Assembly (NCBI GenBank): GCA_003952965.2
Contig: CM025856.1
Coordinates: 4,928,517 to 4,992,516, forward strand
From: Morella rubra
Taxonomy: Eukaryota; Streptophyta; Magnoliopsida; Fagales; Myricaceae
Direction: 5' to 3'
Length of the DNA: 64,000 nucleotides
Each line of letters starts with the position of its first letter. Position 1 is the first letter of the stretch. Below the pieces are notes generated by a model that was given only the letters and a program-made list of their open reading frames with translations, did no database searches and was not told the origin of the DNA. This document shows, one piece after another, positions 1 through 11,209 of this stretch. A program made the position numbers and the translations under genes.

Positions 1-694
1 TATATGAAAGTGAACCACCTTAGGGAAGATCAATGGTCATCCCAAATAGTATTATTTTTTGCGACATAAATCTTTCTTTTTTCAACATAAATTTCCTTCC
101 TAAAAAAGTGTTGACCCTTTTTTTTTTTTTTTTTTGTAACAGATGTGGGACGAACATTTTCCATCCCAAAAAAAGTCTGTATTTATTGGACAAAAAAGTC
201 CACACCAAAAAATTATGATTTTTCGAGGACAGTTTTGTCCATCCTGGTATTACCCTCCTAAAGCAAATATTAGAGTTTGAATGATAAGGAAATTTTTTGA
301 GACACAACGTCGTTCTGTCTCAAAAAGTTACGTGCCATTCAAAAGAACAAAAGTACAGTTCGAATGAAAATCACAATCACCGCCATTAATGCACGTCTTG
401 TTGATGCAATGACTGTTACACCCGTTTGAACGATACTGGATGAGCTAGATTAGCTAATCACTTTTGGACAGTATAATAAATGTTCGAACGGTATGTCGAA
501 AATGAGAAAAAAGAGCTTTGCGCTCATTTCTCTCAAAGCTCTTTCAAACTTTCTCCCAATTCCATCTAATTTTTAGAGCCAAGAACATTCTCTTCGGCAT
601 TCTCCTCGTCCAGATTAGTTTTTGAAACTTTGTAACCATTTAAATATTCATGTTTTTGACATTTTATAACCTTTTAAATAACTATTTCATATTT
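1..694. other. AT-rich spacer, no gene seen
   Basis: No coding region is recognised. The first 300 bases contain homopolymer T and A runs and short repeated phrases about reading 'ttttgtccatcc'. These look like decayed transposon sequence, but no ends could be defined. Short ORFs on both strands have no recognisable protein content. Confidence 0.5.
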
Positions 695-1198
695 GGGGTA
701 ATGTCATTGTTTGCCCCTTAATTATGGATCAATTGCAAATGTGCCCCTTAACTATCAAAACTGCGATTTACGTATCTTAAGTTTATAAAATTTTCAATGT
801 TCACCCCTATCTGAATTTCCGTTAAGTTAGACGGAAATACATGTGAAATGTCTGAAATGCTCCTCCAAGACTAAATTATTAAAAATATTAAAAATTTCAT
901 TAAAATAAAAACATTATATTTAAAAAAGGTTATTTTTTAAAAATAAAACTATTGAAACTCTATTTTAGTAATCTATATATTTTTAATTAATTTCTTGAAT
1001 TTTTATTTATTTTTAAAATTGTCATAGAGGGGCATTTTAGTAATTTTATATGTATTTTTGTCTGACTTAATGAAAATTTGAACGGGGGGCGTATATTGAT
1101 TATTTTCTTAAGTTAGAGGACGTAAACTCCATTTTCATAATTAGGGGGCAAGATTGCAATTGGCTCATAGTTAGGGGGCAAATAAAGACATTACCCCT
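695..1198. mobile_element. Mutator-type MITE, 504 bp, with long inverted ends
   Basis: The left end begins ggggtaatgtcattgtttgc and the right end is its near-perfect inverse, finishing gacattacccc. Within the inverted arms the phrase 'cccctta-actat' recurs, so the arms are internally repetitive. The flanking 9-mers are ttcatattt and ttcctattg, which match at 7 of 9 positions. That is consistent with an aged 9-bp target duplication, the length typical of Mutator-like elements. The AT-rich middle has no coding capacity. The element is non-autonomous and would depend on a transposase elsewhere. Family assignment rests only on the ends and the duplication length. Confidence 0.7.
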
Positions 1199-3453
1199 TC
1201 CTATTGTATTCAAGCCCCATTTGAGAGAGAAAAATTCCTTTCAGCCTTCAGACAAAAAAGCGATCAAATTTTCTACCACCCAATCGCCATTATCACCAAC
1301 CTTCTGTTGTAAAGTCTTTAGAGTGTTGAACTAGTTTGGTTGCCGGAGTTTCGGCGTTGAACAAGATTGCTTGCACAGAGTCTGTAAAATTAACCTCAGA
1401 GAGTTGAGGGATAACTGCACGAGGCAGGTCTGGGTTGGAGTACCTAGATTATTACATCGGGATGATCAGAGTCAAGCAACAGGGTTTGCTCGCGTATAAA
1501 GTGATCAGTATTTGCTTTTATTTTCTGTTAGTTATTTTGTTGATTTTGAGTGTTGACTTGCAGATCTAGATAGGACATTTTTAGGACTTGTTCTCAAATT
1601 GTCATAAATTTTTAATTAGAGGGAAAAACACCTATTCATTCCTTCTAGGTATGTTATTAGGGTTTAAACCATATTTTTTAAAATTTGAGAAACTGTGATG
1701 TTGGTAGGATAGTGGATTGTTTTGGTGATTATTTGATAGTTGTTTGTAGGAGTTGATAGGGTTTTGTAACCGATTTTCATGAATAGTTTTCGGTTATAGC
1801 ATTCAAACGGTGTTTATTACCATTAGGATGGTATTCGTTTTACGATAGACCGTTCGAACGTGTAATTATATCGTTAGGATGGTATTTGTTTTACGATAGA
1901 CCGTTAGGATGAAGTTAACTAGCGTAGAATGCTAAATGATAATGTGAAAACATAAGATTCTGTGAATAATTTTAAATTTAAAGTGCATTTTCTAGAGTTT
2001 TCTTTTCTGAGTAATGCAGTGAGGTATTTATATTTTTGTGTGTTGACCCATTTACTAACGTTGGATGAATCTGGTCCCTATCTCTTACCTCTCTACCTAA
2101 CCATTAAGACCTCTTATTGTCCCAATGCAACTTTTCATTTCTCCTATGCAAGCCTTCATCTCCCATGCACATTCATCCCATCTTCTTTTCAAAATTCGTA
2201 ATTCCTCCTTGGTCATATGAAAACTTTTATTTATCTTGTTGGAATTACATTAGAATTATCTAGAACCTCTCCCCAAGTCCTATATATACCCTAGCCTACC
2301 TCTCAAGTCATTCATTCCATAATATCCCACCTAAACCCACAAAAGAAAGAGCGTTCCTAGTTTTGTCTCCAACTAATATTCATAGTTTGTATGTGGATCT
2401 TTTCTAAGTTGTGTAATCTTCTTTTTCAATTAATAAGAAGTGTGTTTCTTCTTTTAGTTTGATCTCTTCTATTTTGGTTGTGAGTCATTGGGCTAATGTG
2501 ACTTTGTTACACTATTTGAGAATGGATTGTTCCAATGTATTTGGACATCGTATTTCTCTATAAATAATGGTTCTATTCTACCGTCCATCATGGTCATGTT
2601 CTTTGTACTTTAAATGTGCACTTACCAGGACGATCGCGCAGCATGACACAAGCACTTTTAATTTCCACGTCTTATCCCAAAGGAAATTGCTCACAGTAAT
2701 CCTTATCTTGCTTGTAATTTAAGAAAATGGGTAATAATTGTCATCCGGATACGTCACCATGCAACTGGAATAAGTTGATGCCGTAAGAAACAAAGGAAGC
2801 TGGAGAACAAGAATGGGGTAATAAGAAAAAGAATCAAATTATCGGTCAATAAATTAGGAATCGTGCTCGTCCTTGATCACAAGGTTATTTGTCATAAAAG
2901 ATTGAACATTATAACATATTGCCTATAGAAAAGCATTTGGGCCATATTAGTCTACAATTTATGTCATTATCATGGCACTGAATACTTATCCAAAATGCTT
3001 CTAATGTGATGTATGCACAAAAATATCAAACTTATAAAGATTAGATATAAGAAATAACCTTTGAAATTGTACAAGCAAGGAATTGCCCTAAAATTGGGTA
3101 CACAAATTTTAAAAAAAATAAAAACAGCTACGACCAAGCGGATTTACGCAAAGATTCATTTATTTCAAAATCAACCCTTTTGGAAACCACGAGTCGACAC
3201 CGGTTTTGTGCAAAGAGAAACACACTATAATAACCACTCTGCGTGCTAATATATATAAACGTTTGGAAAGACAAACACCTTGAAACAAGTATCAATAGTT
3301 TATGAGATGATTAAACATTTTATCATCTTTGCTAGTTATGGTCTCGGTAAAGTTTCTGCTCTTAATTAATTGCCAGGTAGTTTAAAAGTTGTAACCTAAC
3401 CATTTTAGATGCAGTCTTCAGTTGATCAAAAGTGGTAAAATTCGTAGGAATGT
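1199..3453. other. Spacer with a short tandem duplication and a promoter-like stretch
   Basis: No protein is recognised. At 1815-1910 a segment reading 'ttaggatggtatt-gttttacgatagaccgtt' occurs twice about 50 bp apart, which is a small tandem duplication. At about 2285-2450 there is a TATA-like tctatatatacc. It is followed by a C-rich leader-like stretch and, about 140 bp on, aattaataagaagtgtg, which resembles a plant polyadenylation region. That spacing is LTR-like or that of a lost gene start, but no ends or coding sequence support either choice. Confidence 0.35.
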
Positions 3454-3466
3454 AAAGCACATAAGT
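3454..3466. repeat. Left target-site duplication of the LINE
   Basis: The 13-mer aaagcacataagt lies here and again at 5434-5446, directly after the poly-A tail of the LINE. A duplication of this length next to a poly-A tail is the normal product of target-primed reverse transcription. It fixes both ends of the insertion. Confidence 0.9.
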
Positions 3467-5433
3467 GTTGTTGGAAATCACTTAGCAAAAAAAGTGTTGT
3501 TAGAAATCAAAGGGCAAGTTGGAGCAGCTCTCGAAGCAAGGTTTTGAGGGGCGTACTAGTAGAGGTCGTTCGGTGGCCTGTGGACGAAGCTAGGTTGGGT
3601 GAAGCCAGAGAAGATCGAAGGGCAATGGGGGTGAGTTCAGGAACGTCAAACCTCAGGTACGGCCTCAAGCCATTCAAACTCTTAGAACAGGGGAGGGTGG
3701 GCAGACGAACAAACTGGGTGGTGGACAATCAAGCAAGCATTCAAGCAAGTAGGTGGGCAGAAAACTTATGCGGCGGTGACTTTGAATACTGGTGGCGTAA
3801 ATGCAAGTGCTACGAAACCAGCTCTCATGCGATACGAATTTGTTGCACCTGTTAGGGTGGAGTGGAAAATTATTTCGAAACCCCCTTCAAGTGTTCGTGA
3901 TAAGGGTTGTAAAGAATGAGAATGCACATTGGTGGGGCATTTTATTGGGCAAAGACTAAATTTCCTTTCGGTCAATGCCACTGCAAGGAGGATGTTGGGT
4001 TCGAGAGGTTTGAAGGATGTATTGTCTATGGATAATGGATTCTTTTTGTTCAAATTTCGTAATGAAGAAGCGATTGAATCTATTCTGGAGGAAGGACCAT
4101 GACATATGGTCAACCGTCCTTTCTTTTTAAGGAGATGGCAGCCAAACATGTCTCCGTTGTCGAAGGATTTGGAGCGAATTCCATTATGGGTGAAATTGCG
4201 AGGCGTGTCGCTGGAATATTGATCGCCTGGTCGGCAGAGGGGCTTGGCATTGTGGCTAGTGGTGTGGGACGCCCATTGTATTCGGATAGGAGAACCACGG
4301 AGAAAACAAGGGTCGATTTTGCTAGAGTTTGTATTGAGGTGGATGCGGGTTGTGAGTTGGTGAACTCAAAATGGGAGGAGCCAAGGTGTCATGGGGTGAG
4401 ATTTATAAACCGCTACAACAAGGTGGATTGGGTGTTCTGGAAATTAATGCTTGGAATAAGGTGTGTAACTTGAAGCATATATGGCATCTTCTAACGGATG
4501 GGGATGATTCTATTTGGGCAGATTAGGTCCGCAAGAATCTAGTCCGTAACCGGCAGTTTTGGAACATGAGCATTGCTTTTGACTCAACGTGGTGCTGGAG
4601 GAGTATTCTCCAACTTCGTGAGGTGGCGCAGGAGAGGATTAAGGTTGTTATAGGGGATGGGTCTTCCACTTCTCTTTGGTTTGATAATTGACACCCTTGT
4701 GGACCGCTTTATAAAATGGTTACGAGTGAGTTTATGCGGTCCTCTTCATGTGGTGAGAAAACTGTAGTAGTTGAGATTATTAGCGACCCAACCTGGAGCT
4801 GGCCAGTTGGTGATTTCTGGAGGATGTTGGCTAGTCAAACTCTGGGCACGTTTCACCCTTGGCGAAACAAAAGAGATAGGCTGATATGGTGTCCAAGTCC
4901 AAATGGTAAGTTTTTGGTCTCTTCCGCTGTCGGTTCTCTAGCACCATCTCATCCGCAGGTGGCTTGGTACCGAATTCTGTGGGGCGCTAGCCATGTGCCA
5001 AGGTTCTCTTTTATTCCCTGGCTAGCATTTAGAGAGAGGCTTTCTACTTGAACAGCCTTGCGGAATAGGGGAATGGATAATGACTTGAGACGTTGTGTTT
5101 TGTGTGGAGGGCCGGAGGATGAGGACCATTTATTTTCTGAATGCTCATTCTTTCGCCGAGTTTGAACCCTTTTATTGCGATAGATTAACACAATTCGAGG
5201 TATGCGAAGGATTGATGTGAATATTCGCTTAAGTAGAAAATTGAGGATTTGAGAAGATATATTTATAGCATAGTGAGGATACAAATACTTACTTTGTTAG
5301 AGTAGGTTTTATAGTGATTACATTCTGAGTTGTTCCTCCTTGGGAGGCCAGAGTTTTTTCTTTGTTCCTAGGCTAGGCCTATACTTTGTACAGTTTTTGG
5401 AGAATTAATACACTTACCGGTTATCAAAAAAAA
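3467..5433 (+). mobile_element. LINE (plant L1-type) copy, internally deleted
   Basis: This non-LTR retrotransposon copy of about 1.97 kb is flanked by a perfect 13-bp duplication (aaagcacataagt) and ends in a poly-A tail (about 5426-5436). Its left part (about 3890-4370) translates to the DUF4283-type nucleic-acid-binding region that plant L1 elements carry in ORF1, including WVKLRGVSLEYWS and ARVCIEVDAGCEL. Near 4370 this joins directly to sequence typical of the end of ORF2, reading GGAKVSWGEI and then LQQGGLGVLEINAWNK. A zf-RVT zinc-binding domain follows at about 4900-5160 (RCVLCGGPEDEDHLFSEC). Endonuclease and reverse transcriptase are therefore missing in one deletion. Stops and frameshifts interrupt both halves (for example near 4100, 4525, 4690 and 5050), so it is dead. 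The perfect duplication suggests a fairly recent insertion, possibly of an already deleted copy. Confidence 0.88.
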
Positions 5434-5446
5434 AAAGCACATAAGT
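5434..5446. repeat. Right target-site duplication of the LINE
   Basis: This is a perfect copy of the 13-mer at 3454-3466, directly after the poly-A tail. It shows that the tail and insertion are complete at the 3' side. Confidence 0.9.
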
Positions 5447-7388
5447 AATTATGATCAAAACCCAAAACATATATATTAATTGAGTATCTGAATCTCATGG
5501 ATTCGAATCAAATACAATTGAATTTCATTTAGTGGAATATATATATTCATAGTTGCGAATTTAAATTCCACCGAATTAATCTTCGACGAATTACCAATTA
5601 AATTTCCAAATGATTTCCCTTTGTTATTAAAATTATCTTTTACACTGCTGTTCTAGCAAAGTTTTATAGTGTGTATTGAGTATGACCATAACAAATAAGG
5701 AACTGCAAACTTGAGACACTTTGCACTAGTAGTTAAAAAACTTCAATTAATTTTGACAGAAATTTATGTTTTAGCCTCAAAATTACGATTTTATCCTCAT
5801 AAAATGTTCCCAAAAATTGAGGCAAAATTTTTCTGTTCAAATTAATGAAAAATTTTAATGAAGAGTGTAGAGTGCTTGAAATCAATTGTTAGTTTTTGAA
5901 ATGTGACAAAAATAACAAATGGAGTGTAAAGTGTCAAGACGTACATAATTAATGAATATAAAATATATTTATCCCTTCATTTATTTCAAGTTTGAGACAA
6001 ATAAGGATAAAGAACAAGTCAAATTATGAAAGTGAGATATGAATAACTATTGATATTGCGGTCGATGGTACCATATTATATGTTGATAACTAGGAATTCA
6101 TTGATATTTTTCATCACCAGTTCCGTACTAAGCTCCTGATCTAAGTTACCTTAAAAAAAGAAAAAAAAAATCTTTAGATTCTAAAGAAGAGGAATTTTCC
6201 TTCTTAACTTTTTATTCTTTTTGGTCGGTGGGATAAGAATTCCACTTTAGCCTACAAGTCGCATTGATGAGGTGGCCATGGCTCCGCTTTCAACCATCCC
6301 TGCCCAAAAATTCAGATCAATATTGGTGGCCCTTTCCCTGTTTTTTAGGTTTTCCTTTCGGTTTTCATGTTAAGCAAATTAACGACGTATATGATAATTC
6401 CCATAAATTCATAATTCAAAAACAATAATATTTTTATTTATTTCAGAGGAGGGGATGGCTCCAGTTCCGCGTTCCTAAATTCGTACTTGATAATTCCCGG
6501 TTGATCATAAATACGCGTGCACGTTCCATTTTGACCTCATAATTTAAATTTGTGCGAAGTATATCCACAATTTCTTGCAGAAGCTACACAAAAAGAAAAT
6601 CAAGCAAGATTGATTGAATTAGTTAGAAAAACAAGGAAACCAAAACTAAAGCCAATGATAAAAAGGAATACTATTATTCTTGCTGCATACACAGGACACT
6701 ATGTCAAGCCAAAGGCTAGCACATCATGCACGAGGTTTACTCCAAATTTCCCTTTGAAAATCGGGTTTTGTCTGGATAGAAAAATCTTTAAGGTTTTTAT
6801 ATAGTTAATAATTTTTTTTGGGATTTTTTTTTATGGGTATTTTTGAAATTTCGTAATACTTGTGTTAGAACTGCTTTTTTGGTTTTATAAGAGTCATCTT
6901 TCCAAGTATGCTCTGAAAAATCTGTTTCCGGCCGGTCACAAATTTCTCAAAGGCTACCAAAAGCTATTAAAAAGTCAAAAGTCAAAACTATTTTCAATAA
7001 AAAGCTATTGAAACGCGTCATTACAAAAAATTTATTCTAACCAACCCGCCACTCTGATGACAACCCAAAAATAGTTTAGAATTTTTATTTTTATTTTTTC
7101 CTGTAAGCATATTCTCAACGAACTCCAAACTTTTGGAACCACCTGACATGCATGAAAGGTTGAATCGAATGAAAAAAGTTCGCCATTTTGGTTTCTCTCA
7201 TATAAACATGTGCTGATAGTAAATGTAGACAGCTGAATGTTTTAATCCCTAGTTTGTGCAAACGCAATTTTGTTATGCCTAAATCCAACCAATTAATTGA
7301 AAGATAAGATAACTTTTGTATTAAATGGAAAATTAGTAATATCTCCATGTAATATAAGTAGACATTATAGTAAGTCCCATATATATAT
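5447..7388. other. AT-rich spacer, no gene recognised
   Basis: One 84-codon ORF at 6550-6804 (plus) is rich in K, R and E and reads ENQARLIELVRKTRKPK. It has no recognisable relatives, and nothing around it suggests a gene. The rest is AT-rich with short poly-A and poly-T runs. Confidence 0.4.
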
Positions 7389-8690
7389 TTATGCCCAGAT
7401 ATTGTTCGTGTTGTCATCATCTATCGTGTTTTCATCATCTATAAAATAGTCCGAATTGTATTCTTCAAACAATGTTTCATCGTCATAAATGGTGTATGTA
7501 TGCACAAGATATGAATCATAAATGATATTGAGGAATAAAAATGCAAGTAAAGTATTCCAAGTATGTTTAAGCAAGATAGTTATAGCAATTAAAACAGAAA
7601 GATCTTGACTCATATTGAAAGCTGTTGAAATTACAATGATACAGACAGAACGACAGAAAATTACACTTACAATGGAAATAAACGCGGAAAGCAGAAGCAG
7701 GTAAAGGACTTGATCTGTGGAATCAGATAGGATTTGTGGAAAGGATAGAAGTAGTATGAAAGATGTGCTTGGGTAAGGAAAGGCTTGAGTAGTTGTGAAG
7801 GAAAGAGAAGGTTTAAAGATAGCTGGAAAAGAGATCGAGAGGTAGAGGGAGATATTTAGAGAATGAGAGAGTTTGTTGTTCACTCAATGCCTCAAATGAG
7901 AGAAGAAGGTTGCTTATATAGAAAAAGAAACAAGACAAATGACCTTTGAGGTCCTCAGCTTTGAATGAACAGGAAGGGTATTTTTGAAAAAGTGCACAGT
8001 ACAGAAACAGTACCAGGGGTATTAAGGGAAAATGATCAGTGATAAACAGTAACATCATCATCATCTGTCGGTAGGAACAGTGCTTCAGCGAGAAATCATC
8101 ATCTACGTCATCAGTGAGCTACATCAGTAGTGCATCAGCCAGCAAGACAACATCATTTCATTAACAATTCAAGGTCTTCAACAGAGAGGTCCATGTCATA
8201 TGCAGCATAAGGATCTTGAGCATTATCATCAATTTGAGAATGAATATTGGAAAGGAAGTAGCAGTGTCTTCAACAGGATCATCTTCAGATAATTGAGAGA
8301 GTACATCCATTAGTTCTTTGCGATAATCATCACGAGATTGAGCAGCAGCAAGTTTAGCTTGTAGTTGACTTTTTTGCAAAAGAAATTGCGGGTGTTTTGC
8401 TATTTGGTGTTTGGCTTGGTCAATGGCATTAATGATATTGTCACAAGTAAAAACGGTCCACCATTTAACAAAGAATTTTTTGGAAAGGATTTTGGCATTT
8501 TGTTCATGGGTAAAGGTAAAGTTCCAAAATAATATCCAGGGAATAAGGTTAAACTGTATGAAAAAATGGAGTAAGATGGGGATATTTTGGCAAGAGGGGT
8601 TTTTCATGGCCGGGTATTTTTCTAAGTTAGGAGTATCATGAGGATTAACAGCCCACTTATCATAGGCAGATTTCAATCCCGCGGAGGTAA
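7389..8690 (-). mobile_element. Possible endogenous pararetrovirus or retroelement fossil
   Basis: Read on the minus strand, about 8690-8161 encodes a piece of a larger protein. It has a WAVNPHD..PNL block, a W-rich middle and a Q/K/A-rich tail (LLQKSQLQAKLAAAQSRDDY). I associate this pattern with polyproteins of plant caulimovirid-like and related reverse-transcribing elements. Downstream is a promoter-like stretch holding a TGACG motif, a TATA box (ctatataag near 7914-7922 on the minus strand) and a long leader rich in CT. This order resembles the caulimovirid intergenic region. No reverse transcriptase is present, so this is a fragment, and it is broken. Age cannot be judged. Another LTR-class element or a lost host gene end is possible. 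Confidence 0.35.
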
Positions 8691-9483
8691 CAGTTTGTCA
8701 TCAGCACCATATATATCTATTCAAAAATCAATCAGATCTCTTCAAGATTCAATTTATTTTATTACACCTCTCATATTTTCAAGAATAATTCATCCTCATC
8801 TTTCATTTGATTTAACCATTAAACTATCTCGAAAAATGATCGAAACAGCCTTCCAAAAAAATTTTTCTAAAAATATTTTAAAAAATGATAAGTAAGAAAA
8901 ATAATATTTTCTCAATAAAAAATAAAAAATTTTATTTTATTTTTATTTTTATTTGTTTTCTATTTTTTTCTTAGAGGGCATTTTGGTCCTTCCGACCCTA
9001 TTGACACTCGGATATATATTTTTCATGTCATTTCAGTGATTGTTGGAATGCCATAAAGTATGTATATATATATATACACGTATACCTGTTACGTGTATGT
9101 GCAATGTCCTTAAAATTGAGCAGGGCTCGAAAGCAACACATCTTAAGACATAGCAAGTAGAAACGCCGTCAGTGGTAGCTAGTGGTGTTGGTGAATCAAA
9201 ATTTTAGGAGCCTAAACATTTTAATTTAGAAAGATTGATGAAAAAATTGAAGGCTAAATAGATGATTTGAGTAAATTTTTTATATTTATTGTAATGATTC
9301 CTTTTATTGTCTCACATACTTTTATTTTAATTAATTGCATTCATTAATAAATATAAGAAAATTTAAGATCAAATGGCATGCAATAGATACAAACACGATT
9401 AGTTTGAACTGCTCTAGCCTATAGGGATTGTTGACTGACTAATATTAAGTCTCTCTGAGGCATTATAATTACCAAATCCACAG
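8691..9483. other. AT-rich spacer with a TA microsatellite
   Basis: No coding sequence is recognised. An alternating AT run lies at about 9062-9078. The last bases (cag at 9481-9483) are the left target duplication of the CACTA element that follows. Confidence 0.5.
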
Positions 9484-9715
9484 CACTACTAGAAAATTGA
9501 CTTTTAGTGACGAAATTCTCGATGACGAAATTCAGAGTTTCATCACTAAAAGCCAATTTTAGTGACGAAATGCTATTTTCGTCACTAAAAAAGGATTTTT
9601 CATGATGAAACTAGTTTTAGTCACCAATTTCGTCACTAAAGGTTTTATTTGTGATGAAATAAAATTGTCATCACTAAAAGTTAATTTTTTGGTGACGAAA
9701 AGTTTCGTCACACAC
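9484..9715. repeat. Left CACTA end with gtgacgaaa array
   Basis: After the CACTA terminus, units of the form (ttt)agtgacgaaat recur in both orientations about every 20-40 bp for about 230 bp. The opposite end of the element (about 19546-19635) carries the same units. Arrays of this kind in CACTA elements serve as binding sites for the element-encoded proteins. That role is inferred from En/Spm, not shown here. Confidence 0.8.
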
Positions 9716-11100
9716 CGATCGATCGGTTATACACCGATCGATCGTTCCTTTTGTGACGAAATGCTCCGTCACTAAATGCAAAGAGTTTAGGCGACAAATT
9801 TACGTCGTCACTCCAACCGATCGATCGTTGTTTATAAATGAGATCAGTTATTAATAAACACGTGGCTTTGAAAATCGATCGATCGTTCATATGAACCGAT
9901 CGATCGGTATAGTAACCGTCTGCAAAAGCGAAACGTCGATCGATCGGTACGCGAAACCGTCAATTGCATGAAGAGACGATCGATCACCAATAGGACGAAT
10001 GAATGATTGCCACGTTTTTCAAATAACTGATCAATCGTAAGATATGACGATCGATCGGTAAGCGTAACCGTCACTTTTTCGAATCGCCGTTCGATGACAG
10101 GGTTGGCGATTGATCGTAGTTTCAACGAATGGAAAGACGCCACGTGTTAAACATAGCGATCGATCGTCACGTAACTACCGATCGATCGGCGCGAAGGATT
10201 ATATGAAACCGCCGAAGTCATTTTTACCGGTTATCTCTCCAAAATCTCTCGAATCCTCTCAAATTTCAAGGAGCCATTTCGTGCTGCATTGTCCTCCAAA
10301 GTGCGTGGAATCATCCTTCATTGTCTTCTACATCAAAGGTACGTACTTATATTGTTTTTTAAGCGATATTAAGCGGTTGTAAATGAGTTTTTAGTTTACG
10401 TTTTCTAATTTGCTATATCATCCATTTAGGTCCGTAAAATGTATTTATTTTATTGTTGATGTATGTTTTAAGAGTTTAGATTGTTTTGGGATCAATTTTG
10501 GGTGATTTTGGCCTGTTTTGGGGTTTTGTAACATCTGTGTGTTTTCGTTCCCGTACCGATCGATCGCCTTGCTTTGTAGGTGCTAAGTCCAACGATTGAT
10601 CGGTTAAATTAACCGATCGATCGCTGATTTGGTAAGGGACCGATCGATGGTTTATTGAGCGATCGATCGAAACTGTGCGTTTCAATGCGGGACCGATTGA
10701 TCGTTTATATTGACGATTGATCGGTATATTATGTTGTCCTTTCTAGAAGTGTGATCGATTGATCGCTTACACCTAAGCGATCGATCGGTAAGCTTCAATG
10801 TGAAGCGCAATGTTTTGATTAACTAGCGATCGATCGTCTTTGTGGCAATCGATCGCTTAGTGATACTGTGCGTTTGGTTGCATGGACGATCGATCGTCTG
10901 TGCACTGAAACGCATCGTTTTACAATAGTGTTCGATCGGTCAAATTGATTGATCGATCGCCATGTCACGATCAATCGCTTAATTACTAATGATCGATCAT
11001 TGTTTTCATAAACGCACCGTTTTCATTGATCAATCAGTTACATAAAGATCGATCGGTATATTTAGTGATCGATCGCTTTGGATGGCGATGGATCGCTTTT
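9710..11100. repeat. Dense palindromic cgatcgatcg motif array, left side
   Basis: About 30 copies of a motif centred on cgatcgatcg lie between 9710-10195 and 10555-11095, usually flanked as accgatcgatcggt or gacgatcgatcgtc. Spacing is irregular, about 15-60 bp. The 10-mer is its own reverse complement. Variants mostly replace C by T or G by A at CpG steps (cgattgatcg, cgatcaatcg), as methylated cytosines would decay. The break at about 10200-10550 matches a likely transcribed leader. Confidence 0.85.
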
Positions 11101-11209
11101 TGTTGCAACTTCATTAATAATTACGTGATTGTGATTACTTTTTAAGTAATACGTTATTGTGATTACTTATTAACACATATTTATATACAACTTTTGCAGC
11201 ATACATAAA

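Noticed and set aside
6550-6804. An 84-codon charged ORF
   Set aside because: No family is recognised, there is no promoter or exon context, and base content matches the spacer.
7389-7883. A 164-codon hydrophobic frame on the minus strand
   Set aside because: It lies in a CT-rich leader-like region. Hydrophobicity follows from pyrimidine-rich codons, and no domain is recognised.
9710-11100. Regularly recurring cgatcgatcg considered as a CRISPR-like or satellite array
   Set aside because: Spacing is irregular, units are only about 10-14 bp, and the arrays sit inside a well-defined CACTA transposon in a plant genome.
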